Assembly: GCA_917880885.1 (NCBI GenBank)
Contig: OU862920.1
Coordinates: 44,613,019 to 44,677,018 of the forward strand
Direction: 5' to 3'
From: Limnephilus marmoratus
Taxonomy: Eukaryota; Arthropoda; Insecta; Trichoptera; Limnephilidae
DNA length: 64,000 nucleotides
The notes beneath the pieces are model-generated. The model was not told the DNA's origin. It saw only the letters and a list, made by a program, of their open reading frames with translations, and ran no database searches. Numbering within the stretch: position 1 is the first letter of the stretch; each line of letters starts with the position of its first letter. Shown here one piece after another: positions 10,498 to 22,194 of the stretch. A program made the translations under genes and the position numbers.

Positions 10498-10527
10498 TTT
10501 ATATATATATATATATATATATATACA
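10498..10527. repeat. (TA)n microsatellite
   Basis: About 13 TA units, directly right of the GH-A tandem. Confidence 0.9.
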
Positions 10528-12062
10528 TAAGAACCCAGGTTTTCGACTGGATTTAAAAAAAAACGTGGAGGTAGAAATGACCCAAAAAACCATGAAAACA
10601 TGGTAAAAATCTTGCATCTTGTATAAAATGGATTGACTACGAACTACGTTGCTAAATTTGAAGTGTTTGCAGCGTTTGCACTCATTTAGTTAATAAATTA
10701 CTCGCTACTTGACTAAACTAATAGCCTAGTCCGAACCGGCCTTAAGATATCCACTGACATTACGATCGGACAAAGTAGCGAAAAACCTTGTGTTTATTGA
10801 CAAAATACTAAAAATGTGACGTTAATGAATTAATGGTTGGATATTATAAATTGTTTACCCATTAAATTTAATGGTTGATGTTACAACATGTGTCACGTAA
10901 TAACATAAAGAGTCTCGTCGCTGTCTGGTCCGTTGACAAATAAACAAATTATTAAGCATTAAAAATGAAGATGGAAACATGAAATACAATATTATTATTA
11001 CCGGGAATACACTCCCCTAAATAAGTCGCAGACTAAATTAAAATATTTATCTTCTTCTACAATGATTAAATAGTTAATATGAGTATACAAGCTTGAATAG
11101 ATATTTTTGTTTTTGTTATTTATTCAATAACATTATATATTTTCAAACATTGAGTAATAATGTGGGCCCTACTGGGTGCTTTGTCCGTGCTGAGCCATTT
11201 TAGGTACATTTTAATAAAATCCAAAAAAAAGATAAATAAATGAAATAATAAATTTAAATAAAATTAAACAATGATAAAGGCGGTAATGAAAAAATAATGA
11301 TGATATTCTCATATATATGGAAAAAGAATATCTTCTGCATACATAATTTATACAAACACCTTTTCATGTACTTATAGTTCTGCCGTTGAGAGCTCCGTTG
11401 TAACATCTCGTTCTGCTAAATACGTCGAATATTAGAAAGAGGGAAATATTATAACTGTTTATTTATTTATTTATTTGAGACACAAACAGGATATTTATAA
11501 AACATTTTTGTGGGTTAAATATAATAAATTAAAATACAAATTTAAATATCCCTAGACTAATGTGTCTGCAATAATCACATTTGAGTTTTTACAGAAGCAA
11601 ACACATGAAAAACAATGTAAGTATTATTAATACATAACTTTAAAAAAAAAACTAAATACAAAATTGATATACATACATACAATATTTATGAAGTATTTCC
11701 TGAGATGTAATAAAACAACAAAAAAAATTTTTTTTTTAGGTGCACAAATCGTGGAGATATTTTTTGAAACATGTTACATTATTTAGAAAAATATCTATGA
11801 AAGTGTGTATTTTAACAAGTTCGTTGTATGATCGACATATTCTGAACATAGGATTAAAATATCCACTATTATTGGTAAAAATTTCAGTCCAGAATATGTT
11901 TAGGTTTCTGGTAGATTTGGGCCTGGCGTATAACTTGATTTGGTTGACTAAGTTACTGTCTACACGATTAAGCGATATATATGTTGTAAGCGATATACCT
12001 GTAAGTAACGATTATCTCCGTACACTTCGTGGTAGAGGGTATTAGGCCTTTTATACGATGCT
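10528..12062. other. AT-rich stretch with one shared repeat core and a TTTA run
   Basis: It holds a repeat core at 11159-11225 and a (TTTA)n run near 11457-11477 that could be the reversed 3' tail of a minus-strand LINE, as at 23758. A plus frame at 11740-12045 (101 codons) has no recognisable motif. Confidence 0.4.
11159..11225 (+). repeat. Unclassified repeat core, copy 1
   Basis: TAATGTGGGCCCTACTGG, then GTGCTTTGTCCGTGCTGAGC and CATTTTA are shared with 13187-13255 (TAATGCGGACCTGC, GTGCTTTATCCGTGCTGTGG). AT-rich DNA of similar texture surrounds both. The class is unknown. Confidence 0.45.
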
Positions 12063-12360
12063 TTTTGAAGTGAAACTTCTTTAGAACCGTTAGTGATTTG
12101 AAATTCGGATGAAACGGAAAACGTCACAACTCAGTTCTACTCGAATACTCGGTTCTAATATAATGCGGTAAATTCGCGCTTTGGCGCATGCCTTCAATAG
12201 CGCAGTGGGAAAGGTGCCTGACAAGTCTCAGCGGCCAGATAGACAGACATCAAGCGATCGGAGGTTCGAATCCTACGAAATCCAATAAAAAAAAATTATT
12301 TTGTGAAATCAATATCCAATCTTCAACCACTTTAAATAAAACACGTAAAAGAGAAGAACG
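12063..12360 (+). repeat. SINE-T1, most complete tRNA-like copy
   Basis: Begins with a GH-type end (TTTGAAGTGAAACTTCTTTA), GATTTGAAATTCGGATGAAA, then ACTCGGTTCTAATATAAT. A textbook A box TAGCGCAGTGG (12199-12209) and B box GGTTCGAATCC (12264-12274) sit ~55 bp apart in a tRNA-like body, followed by ACGAAATCCAATAAAAAAAA and AAATCAATATCCAATCTTC. A Pol III promoter is inferred from the boxes. The open frame at 12188-12370 is incidental. Confidence 0.75.
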
Positions 12361-13385
12361 ACGTAAGTGAAGAAAGCGTGTAAACAAATATACACCCGTG
12401 GCACGGCGTATTGGACGAACGTACGGTCGAATTCACCCTAGCTGGCCTGGAGATTCGACCTTTCCGCCGCGTTCATTTTAATTAATTTTGAAGAACGTAT
12501 TACAAATATTTATAATATGACTCCATGTCTCACTCCCGAAGTTATTAATTAATCGTCTAGAAAAATAAAATCTGGTGCTTACCGCTAACATTACATTTGA
12601 AAAACGGGTTATAAAATTTTCAAATCGTTGTTCGTAAAATATATTGGTAAGGTAATTTTTTTATTAATCTTAAATACAAAGAACTTACATCCGCAGTGTT
12701 CTGTTGGTAAAAAAATGTTTATTATAGTTACGAATTCGCCGTAAATTATAAAAATGTGAGTTTGGAGCAAACAAAAATCATTAGGGTTGTATACCGCCCT
12801 AAACTTTTCCACACAATATAGAAAGGTACGTAAAACAATGACTGACGAAAGATTTCAAATAATGTCTGACATCTTTAACTTTACGAAAATCGGTACCAAA
12901 ACAGAATACGTCCTTTTTTCATACTGAATTCACATTAAAAGACATCCCATATGGAAACCGGACATAAAAAAAGCTTCGTGTAAAACCACAAGCTCATTTT
13001 CTCGCGATTGTCGCGAGATCGAAACCCGTCGCATAAAAGTTATTTGATTGAACAGGTAAACAGGTTATTTCACATTATACTTATCGTTTCCATAGTGTTA
13101 TCGTACTTTTTCTGAGTATTGCCCAGACTCCAGGAGATTTATTTTTGATTTGATACAATAACTTTACATGTTTTAAAACATTATTTGATAATGCGGACCT
13201 GCGTGCTTTATCCGTGCTGTGGCCCCAATTTTACCATTTTGATAAATTTCATAAAAATACGAAATAATAAATTTTATTTAAAAAATGAAATAAAATAAAA
13301 TAAGTATGTTTTTTTATCGTTAAATTCATAGTGTAAAATATAAAATAGAAGCTTCCTTTGAAGAGACTGATTGAGAAAAATTTTT
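12361..13385. other. AT-rich stretch with one shared repeat core
   Basis: Contains the second copy of the unclassified core (13187-13255) and a short perfect inverted repeat CTCGCGATTGTCGCGAG near 13002. No gene is supported. Confidence 0.45.
13187..13255 (+). repeat. Unclassified repeat core, copy 2
   Basis: Matches 11159-11225 over the GTGCTTTNTCCGTGCTG motif and the following CATTTT. Boundaries are unclear. Confidence 0.45.
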
Positions 13386-13622
13386 CGATCTCTCTCAGAT
13401 CATTGCCTTGCCTCACAGTAGGAGGGTCGGATTCATACTTCGGTTACTTCTAGATACATTGACCCCTAGATTCCTACTCATCCCTCATTTCTTTTTCCTG
13501 CCCAGAACTTCCTCTCCTTCCTTTTCTAAAATGACCCTCTGCACAGTATCCCCAAAGACGCATCGGCCCTGAGGATAATTGTTTTGCTCAGGGCCTCCTG
13601 TGTGTAGCTAATGTAAATAAAA
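13386..13622 (+). repeat. SINE-L copy, 5'-truncated
   Basis: Starts in the middle of the family (TCTCTCAGATCATTGCCTTG) and keeps CCCCTAGATTCCTACTC, CCCAGAACTTCCTCTCCTTC, the stem-loop GGCCCTGAGGATAATTGTTT with GCTCAGGGCC, and the tail GTGTGTAGCTAATGTAAA. 5' truncation fits LINE-driven retrotransposition. Confidence 0.7.
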
Positions 13623-14694
13623 CTCAGTTCTAATTTGAGACGGACTCATAATAACAGTTGTTTTATTTCCATTTGCATTACAATGAGATATGTGATTTAA
13701 GCAGCGTTAAAAAGATATAACACAACGCTTTGTATTAACATTTAAAAGCTGACCATGCCATTCCAAATAATTCTAGCAGTACAGAGGTATTCCAAAATAA
13801 ATAAAGCAAAATTTGTTTTTTAAATTATTTTTACGTGAAAACAAAAAAAAACCGCACCGACAAAACCTTTAAAATATGTCTGTTTAATTAAATACATTTT
13901 TTAGTTTCATATATAGAAAATTTTCTACAGTTTTTATACGAATATATATTTGTCAGTCGAATGATGCTTGCAATGGCTTTATTCGTATTTAGACGGTCCA
14001 AACACGATAAACGTAGACCGATACTTTCCTTCAATATTCTACCTTCTCATCTATTTTCCCTGCTCACTTACTCCTTTGGATGGCGGACATATCCAAATAC
14101 TGTCCACGGATAGTTGAGATTTTGATTCTACGGCTGAAAGGTCAGTTGTAACATGTAACCCCCTTTTCTGTTACATACGTCGTTTACGAGAAATGGTGAT
14201 AGGTTGAGTTATCAAAGGTATCAAGATGTGTCGTTTCGAAAAACTAATTTTAATATCATCCAAACCGAAAAAAAACATCGAGCGGTCAAATCGTAAACAA
14301 AATCATATACGAGGTTTTGCACATTCATTCGGCGTAACATGGTTTTGCGTCTTCGCTAAGCACAATAAACATTAAAAAATGAACTATTTAATTAATCGGT
14401 CCCTGCGGGCTCTTCATTGCGCATACTTCAATATTAGTCTTCAGCCTTCACCTAATTGGGCCGAGCGGAGACCACCAAAACCACCTGAAACCAGACCAGG
14501 ACACAATTAAATCGGATTCTTATTTCTATTAGATCTTTCAATGTTTGAAGCCATTCTACCTTTTATAACAAACTAAGTACTTCATTAATTTTTAAAAATA
14601 AATTGTACATGACGTCCGGAAACTCTTCATGTAAGCGGGAAACAAGTGAAGCTATCGGGTAGAATTCCTAAAAAGCTTTTGTTTTTTCGTTTCG
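13623..14694. other. AT-rich stretch, nothing recognised
   Basis: No recognisable frame or repeat family. Confidence 0.45.
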
Positions 14695-14892
14695 TTCATT
14701 TTTTAAGTGAAAACTTTTTAGCACCGTTGTGATTTTAAAAAGAGACAAAAATATACGACTATAGGATTTAACTTGCGAGAGAATGAGATAGACTAATCGG
14801 TCTCCTCTTTGTGCGGTGTGCAATCTTGTCTGCCTTAGTTTTCTGAAGATTTCAATTCTGCCGCGTGTGAACTGCACACTCTGATTTTTTTA
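14695..14892 (-). repeat. GH-A element
   Basis: Runs from AAGTGAAAACTTTTTAGCAC through GAGAGAATGAGATAG, CGGTCTCCTCTTTGTGCGG and TTTTCTGAAGATTTC to GCGTGTGAACTGCACACTCT. An internal deletion removes the GAAACTCGATGAAACGG block. Confidence 0.7.
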
Positions 14893-14975
14893 CTTTTCCA
14901 TCTTTTCGGAACTCAACGGAATAAATTTTTTATTTTTTATTTTAACTTTATGAGTAAAAACCTCAAATTGTAATA

Positions 14976-15179
14976 CTTAAATAAATGAAGACAATATAAG
15001 CGAAACTCAATCGAAAATCTGGAAATAGAAAAATCAGAAAAACATATTGACACCTCTCTATTTTGCCCGGAAAGCAAGAGGTCCTGGGTTCGTGTCCCAG
15101 AGGTGTCAATATGTTTTTCTGATTTTCTGTTTCCAGATTTTCGATTGAGTTTCGCTTATATTGTCTTCATTTATTTAAG
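14976..15179. repeat. Fold-back of SINE-T3 3' tail around a tRNA T-arm
   Basis: The left arm (14976-15057) and right arm (15099-15179) are near-perfect inverted copies of ~81 bp, including AATCGAAAATCTGG and GACAATATAAGC. The 41-bp loop contains GGTCCTGGGTTCGTGTCCCA, which is a tRNA T-arm with B box. The right arm plus loop match the SINE-T3 copy at 22195-22345, so the tail appears to have been copied in inverted orientation. Confidence 0.75.
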
Positions 15180-15327
15180 GAATAAAAATTATTTGTAGCC
15201 GGTTCTACCCTTCGACGTATTATAATTGACATTAACTCCCTACATATGGACCGATTTGGATCAAAATTGAAAACTTAAAAATTTGAACCGCAGACTTGGT
15301 TTCGAAGCTCGAAGCTCAAATAAAAAA

Positions 15328-15670
15328 AAACGAGCGTGCTTTAGACCACACGACTGAAGTAAAACTTCTTTAGCTCCATCTATATAATAGGAAGAGAGAA
15401 AGAAAAAGTGTGCGCGCACTGCTCTCTCTTGCTCCTACAGTGTGATACAGACAATAGGCCTGCAGTGTGTCTTTGAAACACGAAACGTAACTGGCTATGA
15501 GAGAAAGAGAGAAATAAAATGTGTGCTCGCGCATCTCTCTTTTGCTCCTACAGTAATTTACGAAACGTAACTCAACTACCGTTCGCCTCGCTTTTCGTAA
15601 CGCTCTCGTCACGCATTCACCAGTTTACTCCCCAAGTCAAGCGTACGTAAAGAAATTTTACTTCAAAAAG
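15328..15670 (+). repeat. GH-D element, near full length
   Basis: Runs from ACGAGCGTGCTTTAGACCAC through both purine modules (AGGAAGAGAGAAAG, GCGCGCACTGCTCTCTC and GAGAAAGAGAGAAATAAAAT), then CGCTTTTCGTAACGCTCTCG and CACGCATTCACC, to the hairpin end GAAATTTTACTTCAAAAAGT. This is the best copy for a consensus. The minus frame inside is incidental. Confidence 0.75.
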
Positions 15671-16021
15671 TTATATTTAGGTACCACAAAACCGATTCAA
15701 AATGTTATATAGTTTTACCGTTTGTACTACGAGGTACGGACGCTTTGTATAAGAAGATCTTATAGAATTATATAAGAGGCCGATTAGATCCAGTTCGCTG
15801 GCCTGGTTTGAGGCGGTTTTTGAGACCACCCGTCAATGGCCATCGTCGCTGATCAGGAACCGCTCGCCTAAATTGTTTATTTGTTTTGCACAATGTATAA
15901 GCAATGCTTTATTTATCAATATTTATGACTGGAAAAAACGCCCCAACATTTTTTTTAACTGAAACGAATTTGTGACGATGATTTAAATGGCAATTTAAAA
16001 TGTAAGTTTCAATTGATACTT
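15671..16021. other. Short gap, nothing recognised
   Basis: No motif-bearing frame or family match. Confidence 0.4.
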
Positions 16022-16450
16022 AATGACGGCTTCCATGGTCGAGATGTAAGACTCTCGACTCTCAATCCGGAGGGTTCAAATCCTTGAGTGTACAAGTAAA
16101 TTTTATTTGTTTGAATTGTGTTATTTCTCAATAAAATCATTTAAATTAGTATAAGGTATATTTGCGGCACGTTCTAGAGTGGAACATACTCTCAATATCG
16201 TCCTGGTGTAATATCCCATTCAGAATTGAAACGTTGCTTGAAATGATTTTAGCCATGTTTGGGAACTAGATCTGAATAGCCAGGTACTTTCACACCTTCC
16301 TCTATCCAATCTCCTTCCCCTCCCCACTACATTCAGCTTCATAACTAACTCCCCACTACATTCAGCTTCATACATTAAGCTCTCTTTGATATTCTCAATA
16401 GCTCAAGGAAGTTTGGAGCAGTTGGGACACTTGCGCGGTATTCACATTAA
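16022..16450 (+). repeat. SINE-T2, near full length
   Basis: tRNA-like head GGCTTCCATGGTCGAGATGT (A box TGGTCGAGATG) and B-box-like GGGTTCAAATCC. The body has TATTTGCGGCACGTTCTAGA, TACTCTCAATATCG, TTGAAACGTTGCTTGAAATG and ATCTGAATAGCCAGGTAC, and the end is CAGTTGGGACACTTGCGCGG. A 28-bp block (CCCCACTACATTCAGCTTCA...) is tandemly duplicated near 16322-16370. Other copies: 8577, 18181, 20262-20830, 22895, 25190, 41190, 57125 and 60898 (minus). Confidence 0.7.
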
Positions 16451-16488
16451 TAAAAAATTATTTGAGCAGTACGTCAGATATCATATCC

Positions 16489-16800
16489 CTCTAAAAAAAC
16501 GAGTGTGCTTTAGACCACACCACTGAATTAAAACTTCTGCTCCATCTATATGATAGGAAGAGAGAAAGAAAATGTGCGCACGCACTGCTCTCTCTTGCTC
16601 CTACAGTGTGATACAGACAATAGGCCTGCACTGTGTAACGTAACTGGCTATGAGAGAAAGAAATAAAGAAAATGTGTGCTCGCACCTCTCTCTCTTGCCC
16701 GTACAGTAATATACGAAGCTTACTCCCTCTCAACTACTGTACGCCTTGCTTTTCGTAACGCTCTCGTCACACATTCGCCAGCTTACTCCCCAGGTCAAAA
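16489..16800 (+). repeat. GH-D element, hairpin end lost
   Basis: ACGAGTGTGCTTTAGACCAC, both purine modules, and CGTAACGCTCTCGTCACACA are present. The sequence departs from the family after CCCCAGGTCAA, so the GTAAAGAAGTTTTAC terminus is missing. Confidence 0.7.
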
Positions 16801-17308
16801 CGCTCGAAAATTGTGCTAAAGTGTCTAAAAATTTGCACGGTTAACACATTTTCGATGTAAGCGATGCCGTTTTAAAATTTTTATATTATTTCCATCAACA
16901 GCTATGAGCTTAGAAATACCAATTTCCTTGTTCACTAACTCAATCAACTTAATCTAACCTTAACCAACCTTGTAACTTGAATCTGAAATTGTTAATTGCT
17001 GGTCTTAAGAAAGTATTTTTATTTTAATTATTTTAATGAGAAGTTACCATATTAACTTTAAGTATAGCTATTTGCAATTTATGAAACGGACTGCATACAT
17101 TTCGACGCAATTGCCAATCCTTATAAGGAAAACTAGGAAATAAATTCGATTATATTGCATACCTACCTCATTCAAAGGAACCTAACTGATAATTAGAAAT
17201 GCCTATAATTATCTGCTAAATAAATTAAAAAACCAAAAAAACTTAAGACGTGTACGTAGTTGACTTGTATAGCTAAATTGCGTTTCAACGTCTACGCTGC
17301 AATGAAAA
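16801..17308. other. AT-rich gap, nothing recognised
   Basis: No supported feature. Confidence 0.4.
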
Positions 17309-17850
17309 AATTGTGTTCTATTCACACGCTGTAGAAGAAAAACCTTCAGAAAACTGAATTAGGCAAGAGTTGGGAGGCATCGAAGCACCGCACAAAGAGG
17401 AGGCCAATTATACTATCTCATTCTCTCGCAGGCTATATCCTGTAGATCATTGATTCCCAACCGGTGGTCCGCGGACCACAGGTGGTCCGCGAGATCTAAA
17501 ATGTGGTCCACGAAACGTTTATTCATTTACTACAAAAACCGAATCTAAAGGTATCCAAAAGTTGATTCATAACCCTTTTGGTATTGAAGATAGAGAGGTA
17601 GCTGAAGAAGTCCAAGAAGAGCACTTTGAATTGCAAAATGACAGTAAATGCAAGGACGCGTTTAATTACACGGTTAACAGTTTATCATTATTGTACCTTG
17701 TGGTCCCTGTGAGAACAAATAAATGTCACAGTGGTCAAAAAAAGGTTGGTAACCGCTGCTGTACATGAATGTGTTTGTCTCTTTTTAATGTCACTCATTT
17801 CGGTTTCATCGAGTTTCAAATTACAATGGTGCTAAAGAAGTTATTACTTT
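17309..17850 (+). repeat. GH-A element split by a hAT insertion
   Basis: The left part 17309-17447 (TTCACACGCTGTAGAAG, ATCGAAGCACCGCACAAAGA, GGCTATATCCTGTAGAT) and the right part 17759-17850 (CTGTACATGAATGTG, GTCTCTTTTTAATGTC, GTTTCATCGAGTTTC, GCTAAAGAAG) make one complete GH-A when the insert is removed. Confidence 0.75.
17448..17758 (+). mobile_element. hAT element, internally deleted, with transposase remnant
   Basis: The ends are CATTGATTCCCAACC and, inverted, CAGCGGTTACCAACC (11 of 15 matches). They are flanked by an 8-bp target duplication CTGTAGAT/CTGTACAT with one later mutation. CA...TG ends and an 8-bp duplication are hallmarks of hAT transposons. The inside frame (about 17562-17690) reads NPFGIEDREVAEEVQEEHFE then LQNDSKCKDAF, which resembles the C-terminal part of hAT transposases of the ZBED5/GTF2IRD2-related type. 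Only this scrap of transposase remains. It sits in an older GH-A element, giving a relative age order. Confidence 0.8.
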
Positions 17851-17858
17851 AAAAAATC

Positions 17859-18121
17859 GAGTGCAGTTCACATATGGTAGAAGTGAAAACTGCAGCCAAA
17901 TAATCTTAACCAATAGGAGACTTGAAAAGTGGGCTCATAATCAAAGCGGCAAATGCGACAGAGCGCGACGCTTCGTAGGTAATTCGTAGGTACTTCGTAG
18001 GTACTGTACGAAGGTAAGATTTCATTCTAAATCATTCTCTCTCAGGCTAAATCCTATAGATGTATGTATTTGTCTCGTTTCATCTAGTTTCAAATTTCAA
18101 CGGTGCTAAAGAAGTTTCATT
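17859..18121 (+). repeat. GH-A element, variant middle
   Basis: Start CGAGTGCAGTTCACATATGG, end GGTGCTAAAGAAGTTTCATT. The middle (17897-18020) is diverged, with a small GTAGGTACTTCGTAGGTACT duplication. It lies 8 bp from the previous GH-A. Confidence 0.6.
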
Positions 18122-18180
18122 AAAAATATGGATTTAACGCACTTACAGTTTTTTTTATTAAATAAGTTTGGAATATATCT

Positions 18181-18300
18181 ACAGCATTACTTCCCAACCT
18201 TATCCTTTCTCCTCACCCTCCCATTACCAATTTCCTTCCACCTAGAAGTGTTCACTGCTCACTGGCTCCAGGCAGTGGGAAGTTGGCAGAAAACTGTTGC
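18181..18300 (+). repeat. SINE-T2 3' fragment
   Basis: CCCAACCTTATCCTTTCTCC and then CTCACTGGCTCCAGGCAGTG resemble the pyrimidine-rich 3' third of SINE-T2 (CTCAATGGCTCCAG...GGGAGCAGTTGGGA). Diverged. Confidence 0.4.
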
Positions 18301-19194
18301 TAGGGCGATACTGAATAATAATTGCATCGCTGTTGTTCAAATCATTTGCAATGAAAGCAGGTAAATAATGCACCTTTGAGAGTTGCAACACGATCATTTC
18401 ATTATATTTGATAAGACGCCATTAATCTTGTTCTGTGAGTTGTGAGTAGGCTATATAGTTTTAATCTACTGGTATATAAACGATACCTACACAACCACTT
18501 TTCTTAACACTATTATAACATTATCGGTGCGTTGAACTTCGATCAGAAAACTGAACATTTCTGTAGTACAAGCAAATTCCTAAGTGAAAAATTTTGTAAA
18601 CATTCTGGGCAATTCCATTGGTAAATCAATAATATTTTGGCGATAGTCATCAAAAAAATAAACAGACAATTTAGGTACCTACCTAGTTGAAAGTGCTGAT
18701 AACTCAAAGAAAGTTTTTTTCATTTTTAATTTCAAACTTTTTGCAATAAGAATTGATCGTTTTTATGAGTTTGTTCCATATTAAAATCTATTTATATAAT
18801 GGAGACAAGCTGAAGTACCTGGCTTCGCCCGGGCTTTACGCAGAGTTTTTCGGAATTATGTACACTTAGACATAGACAATGACCTTCCAAAAAAAACAAC
18901 TCGGTCTTGGCGCAAACTCATTCATATCCAAATGTTCTCTACTATCATTCTGACGCTTGACATGGCCCGATTCAAGGGCCTGATTCTTGATCGTGCCATG
19001 TCTTCTTTGGGAGTCCCCTACTCGGAATAAAACGAAGATTTATATATATAAATCAAATTTACCCCGCCCGCCCGGTTTTTGTAAATAGATTGATGAATTT
19101 AAATGTATGATCCCCTTACCATTAAACGTACACAATTGGTAAACAACCGTTTATCATAAATGTTGTTTCTCGGGAGTACAAAATTTAAAACAAG
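18301..19194. other. Mostly unique stretch with a GC-rich hairpin
   Basis: Near 18817 the sequence CCTGGCTTCGCCCGGG could form a short hairpin like those at retroelement or Helitron ends, but no clear border is seen. No gene is supported. Confidence 0.35.
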
Positions 19195-19455
19195 TTTTGA
19201 AGTTAAAACTTCTTTAGCACCATGATTTAAAACTCGATGAAACAAAAATAACAACACTAAAAAGAGATAAACACATAAATTTATAGGATTTAGCCTGCGA
19301 GAGAATGAGATAATATAATCGGTCTCCTCTTTGTGCGGTGCTTCGTAGCCTATCGGTATCCACTTTGTGCGGTGTTCGTAGCCTCCCCACTCTTGTCTTC
19401 TTTAGTTTTCCGAAGGTTTCACTTCTACCGCGTGTGAACTGCACACTTTGATTTT
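19195..19455 (-). repeat. GH-A element with small internal duplication
   Basis: Full span from TTTTGAAGTTAAAACTTCTT to GCGTGTGAACTGCACACTTT. The ~30-bp block CTTTGTGCGGTG(CTT)CGTAGCC occurs twice in tandem (19329-19380). Confidence 0.75.
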
Positions 19456-20261
19456 TTTGTTTATTTCACTGCAGGATTTTCTCCATTATAATTGATTTGT
19501 TGGTGATTATTTGTAATCTGTGTATTTTACCTACAAGATAGAGGGAATGATTTTACATACAACCGCATACCTATTCAACTGAAATTTAGATTTTATGGAG
19601 ATGTCTGACTAATTAACCTGACTATCGATATCTCTGTTGTTTAGAACTGTTCCGGATAACAAAACATCAGGAGATGAAATGTCCCAGCATCTGTAGATGT
19701 ATTTATTCTTAATGAGATTTTCTTGAAATTTAATGTTTTCTGTTCTCTCAAGAGGAAAGGTTTAATGAGAGTAGATTGCTGTCATTCTTTCAAAATTGTT
19801 CTCATTCATTGCAATCCACTTTTTATGAAGAATTTATTTGCCCAAAATCGAAGACTAAAATCTCCTCCCAAATATGCCAAATGCTGAAACAGCAGACGAT
19901 CTGACGGAATTCCAATAATGGAGACTAGTGGCGTATCTCAGACATCGCTATTGTTTGGTTTGACAATCGCACAGCCAGCGGGGAGATCCTGCGTTTCTTC
20001 AGTCTGTGAGAGGCCGCGATCCGCTCAGATCTCCGGCCGAATGCCGGAGTCTAGACTGACCGCTGGAGAAGTATAACTTGCCGGCAAATCAAAGTATCTT
20101 ATGCGCAAATATTTGTAGACTCGAGATGTCTCGCTTTCTGGAAGAATTGTAAAACAGTGAAGACGCTTGTGGTAGACATACAGGAAGAGAGACATACGGG
20201 GAATAGAAGAGGTAAATTAGGGAGTAATCTACCCGATTATTTAAATTAAGTCAATAAATAC
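19456..20261. other. Unassigned stretch
   Basis: No recognised repeat. A slightly GC-richer patch lies at 19965-20060, with no motif-bearing frame. Confidence 0.4.
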
Positions 20262-20830
20262 ATTTAGTCGTGTTAGTGAACAGATCTGAACAGCCACGGA
20301 TTCCCCCATCTTTCTCTATCACCTTCCTCCTCTATTTCCTCTCCTCACAACAATCGGCCTCACCTCACAACACACCCCAATTGGGGATGCCATACTCTCA
20401 ATTGCTCCAGATGGTTGGGAGCAGTTGGGACTCTGACGCCCTCTTTGGTCGAGGGACAAAGCTCTCGACTTGCGATCCGGAGGTCGAGAGTTCAAATCCC
20501 GGCGTGCGCAGATAAATTTCATTTGATTGGTTAGTGTTTTCACAATTTAATCTTTTTAAATAACGTAAGGTGCATTCGCGGCACGTTTCAGAGTGGAAGA
20601 TACTCTCAGTATCGCCCAGGTGTAAGACCACCATTCAGAATTGAAACGCTGCTCGAAATGGCTTACGCATGTTTGGTGACTATATCTGAATAGACTATAT
20701 GCTTCCCCACCTTCCTCTTTCCCATCTCATTTCCCTCTCCACTTACTTTCAGCCTCACAACATACCTCAATTGGGGATGCCATCGTCTCAGTGACACCAT
20801 ATGGTAGGGATCACTTGGGACTATAAAGAT
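20262..20830 (+). repeat. Two SINE-T2 copies head to tail
   Basis: 20262-20432 is the 3' half of one copy (GTGAACAGATCTGAACAGCC to GGGAGCAGTTGGGACTCTGA). A full copy follows, with tRNA-like head TTTGGTCGAGGGACAAAGCT, anticodon-like CTTGCGATCCGGAGG, B-box-like GAGTTCAAATCCCGGC, body TTCGCGGCACGTTTCAGAG, and end GGATCACTTGGGACT. The full copy is the best for a consensus. Short frames across it are incidental. Confidence 0.75.
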
Positions 20831-20835
20831 TATAA

Positions 20836-22194
20836 GTTATCATACTAACCTGTAGATATTACTATTATTGTAATTATAATTCTAACTAAAACATACCAAT
20901 TATGGAAGGCCACGATGATTTGAATGTAAAATTTCTTTTAACCGGTTTAAGTATTTTGTTTAACTGTGATCTGACCGGTCAAATCACTTAAGTATGTGGT
21001 CATCTCGTAAACAAAAATAATTGAAAAAAACTTCGGTCTTGTTTGAATATATTTTGTACAGGTACTAACTACCTGGACAGTTTTTGAGGTGGTACTCTAT
21101 TTACCTACTTGCAAGATACTTCAGCTTTGTTGAGCTAGAACTCAAATGAAGTATTTAACTCGCCACTAGAACATGTGTGTCGCAAACTTGTGGTTCTTGT
21201 GTTTTTTACATTTAGTTCACATTTATTCTAAAATGAATAAGCACACTTAATTTTAAAAATTCAATCCGCGAAAAACACGTTTTTTTTTAAATGCAAAGAT
21301 ATTTTCATTTTTCGACCCCAGTTGCGTCATCTCTTGGGCCGGCTAGTAAGCAATTTCATTGAGATGTTTATTTATTTATTTTTTAACTTAATGAGTAAAA
21401 CCTTAAAATGTAATATTTAATCCCATTCTGTGAGAAATATTATTGTAACAATATTGTCTTTCAACACCTATTATTTTTTGTGAACTCTAAAAAATTGTTA
21501 ATCTCAAGTCAAAATGAAGTTCAAAATTTCAATTTAAACAATAACACCGAAATTAAAAAGGTAAAGAAACAATAAATAAATAAATATATAGGGGTTATCG
21601 TATCCCATAACTTTGTCAAAACTAAAAGATCACACGGATGGCATTTCTAAGGTGTCACACTATAAAATACAATCATATTTTAATGAAAACGGACACTTAA
21701 ATGGAATGAAAACAATAATGTTGTGATCAAAACGATTTCTTTCATATTTATTTCATAATTATTTGATAGTCACTTTAATATTGCATAAGAAAAATTCGCT
21801 CTAATGTAATCGCTTATAAATCTTTGTTTTTTTTCATTAAGTTATTTTTTACACATATTTAAAAAAAAAAACCTTAAGGATATATATTTTTTAAAATTTT
21901 ATCTATTGTTGAAAATGGTATGAACTAATGATACAATGAATGATAACATTTTGTCTGATCTCTCAACACTTTGTTGTTAATTCATATATTTGTTCACTTA
22001 TTATTTTCTCTGTTTATAATTTTATTTTAAAATTTTATTATTTTGCTTTTACTTAACTGTTTTACATGACCGATATTTGCGTGTGTTATTTTAATTAAAT
22101 TGTGAAATTATTAACCCCGATACAGGCGTACCCTAGTGGGGTTAATAATTATATGCTAAAAATATATGTATATGTATAAATTGTGAAGAATCAA
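20836..22194. other. AT-rich stretch, nothing recognised
   Basis: No supported gene or family copy. TTAA/AAAT-rich low complexity increases toward 22190, where the tail of the next SINE begins. Confidence 0.45.

Noticed and set aside
12188..12370. A 60-codon protein gene
   Set aside because: It overlaps the A and B boxes of a tRNA-like SINE and has no motif.
15370..15612. Repeated ~80-codon minus frames in GH-D copies
   Set aside because: The frames differ among copies and fall in purine/pyrimidine tracts; no conserved protein is implied.
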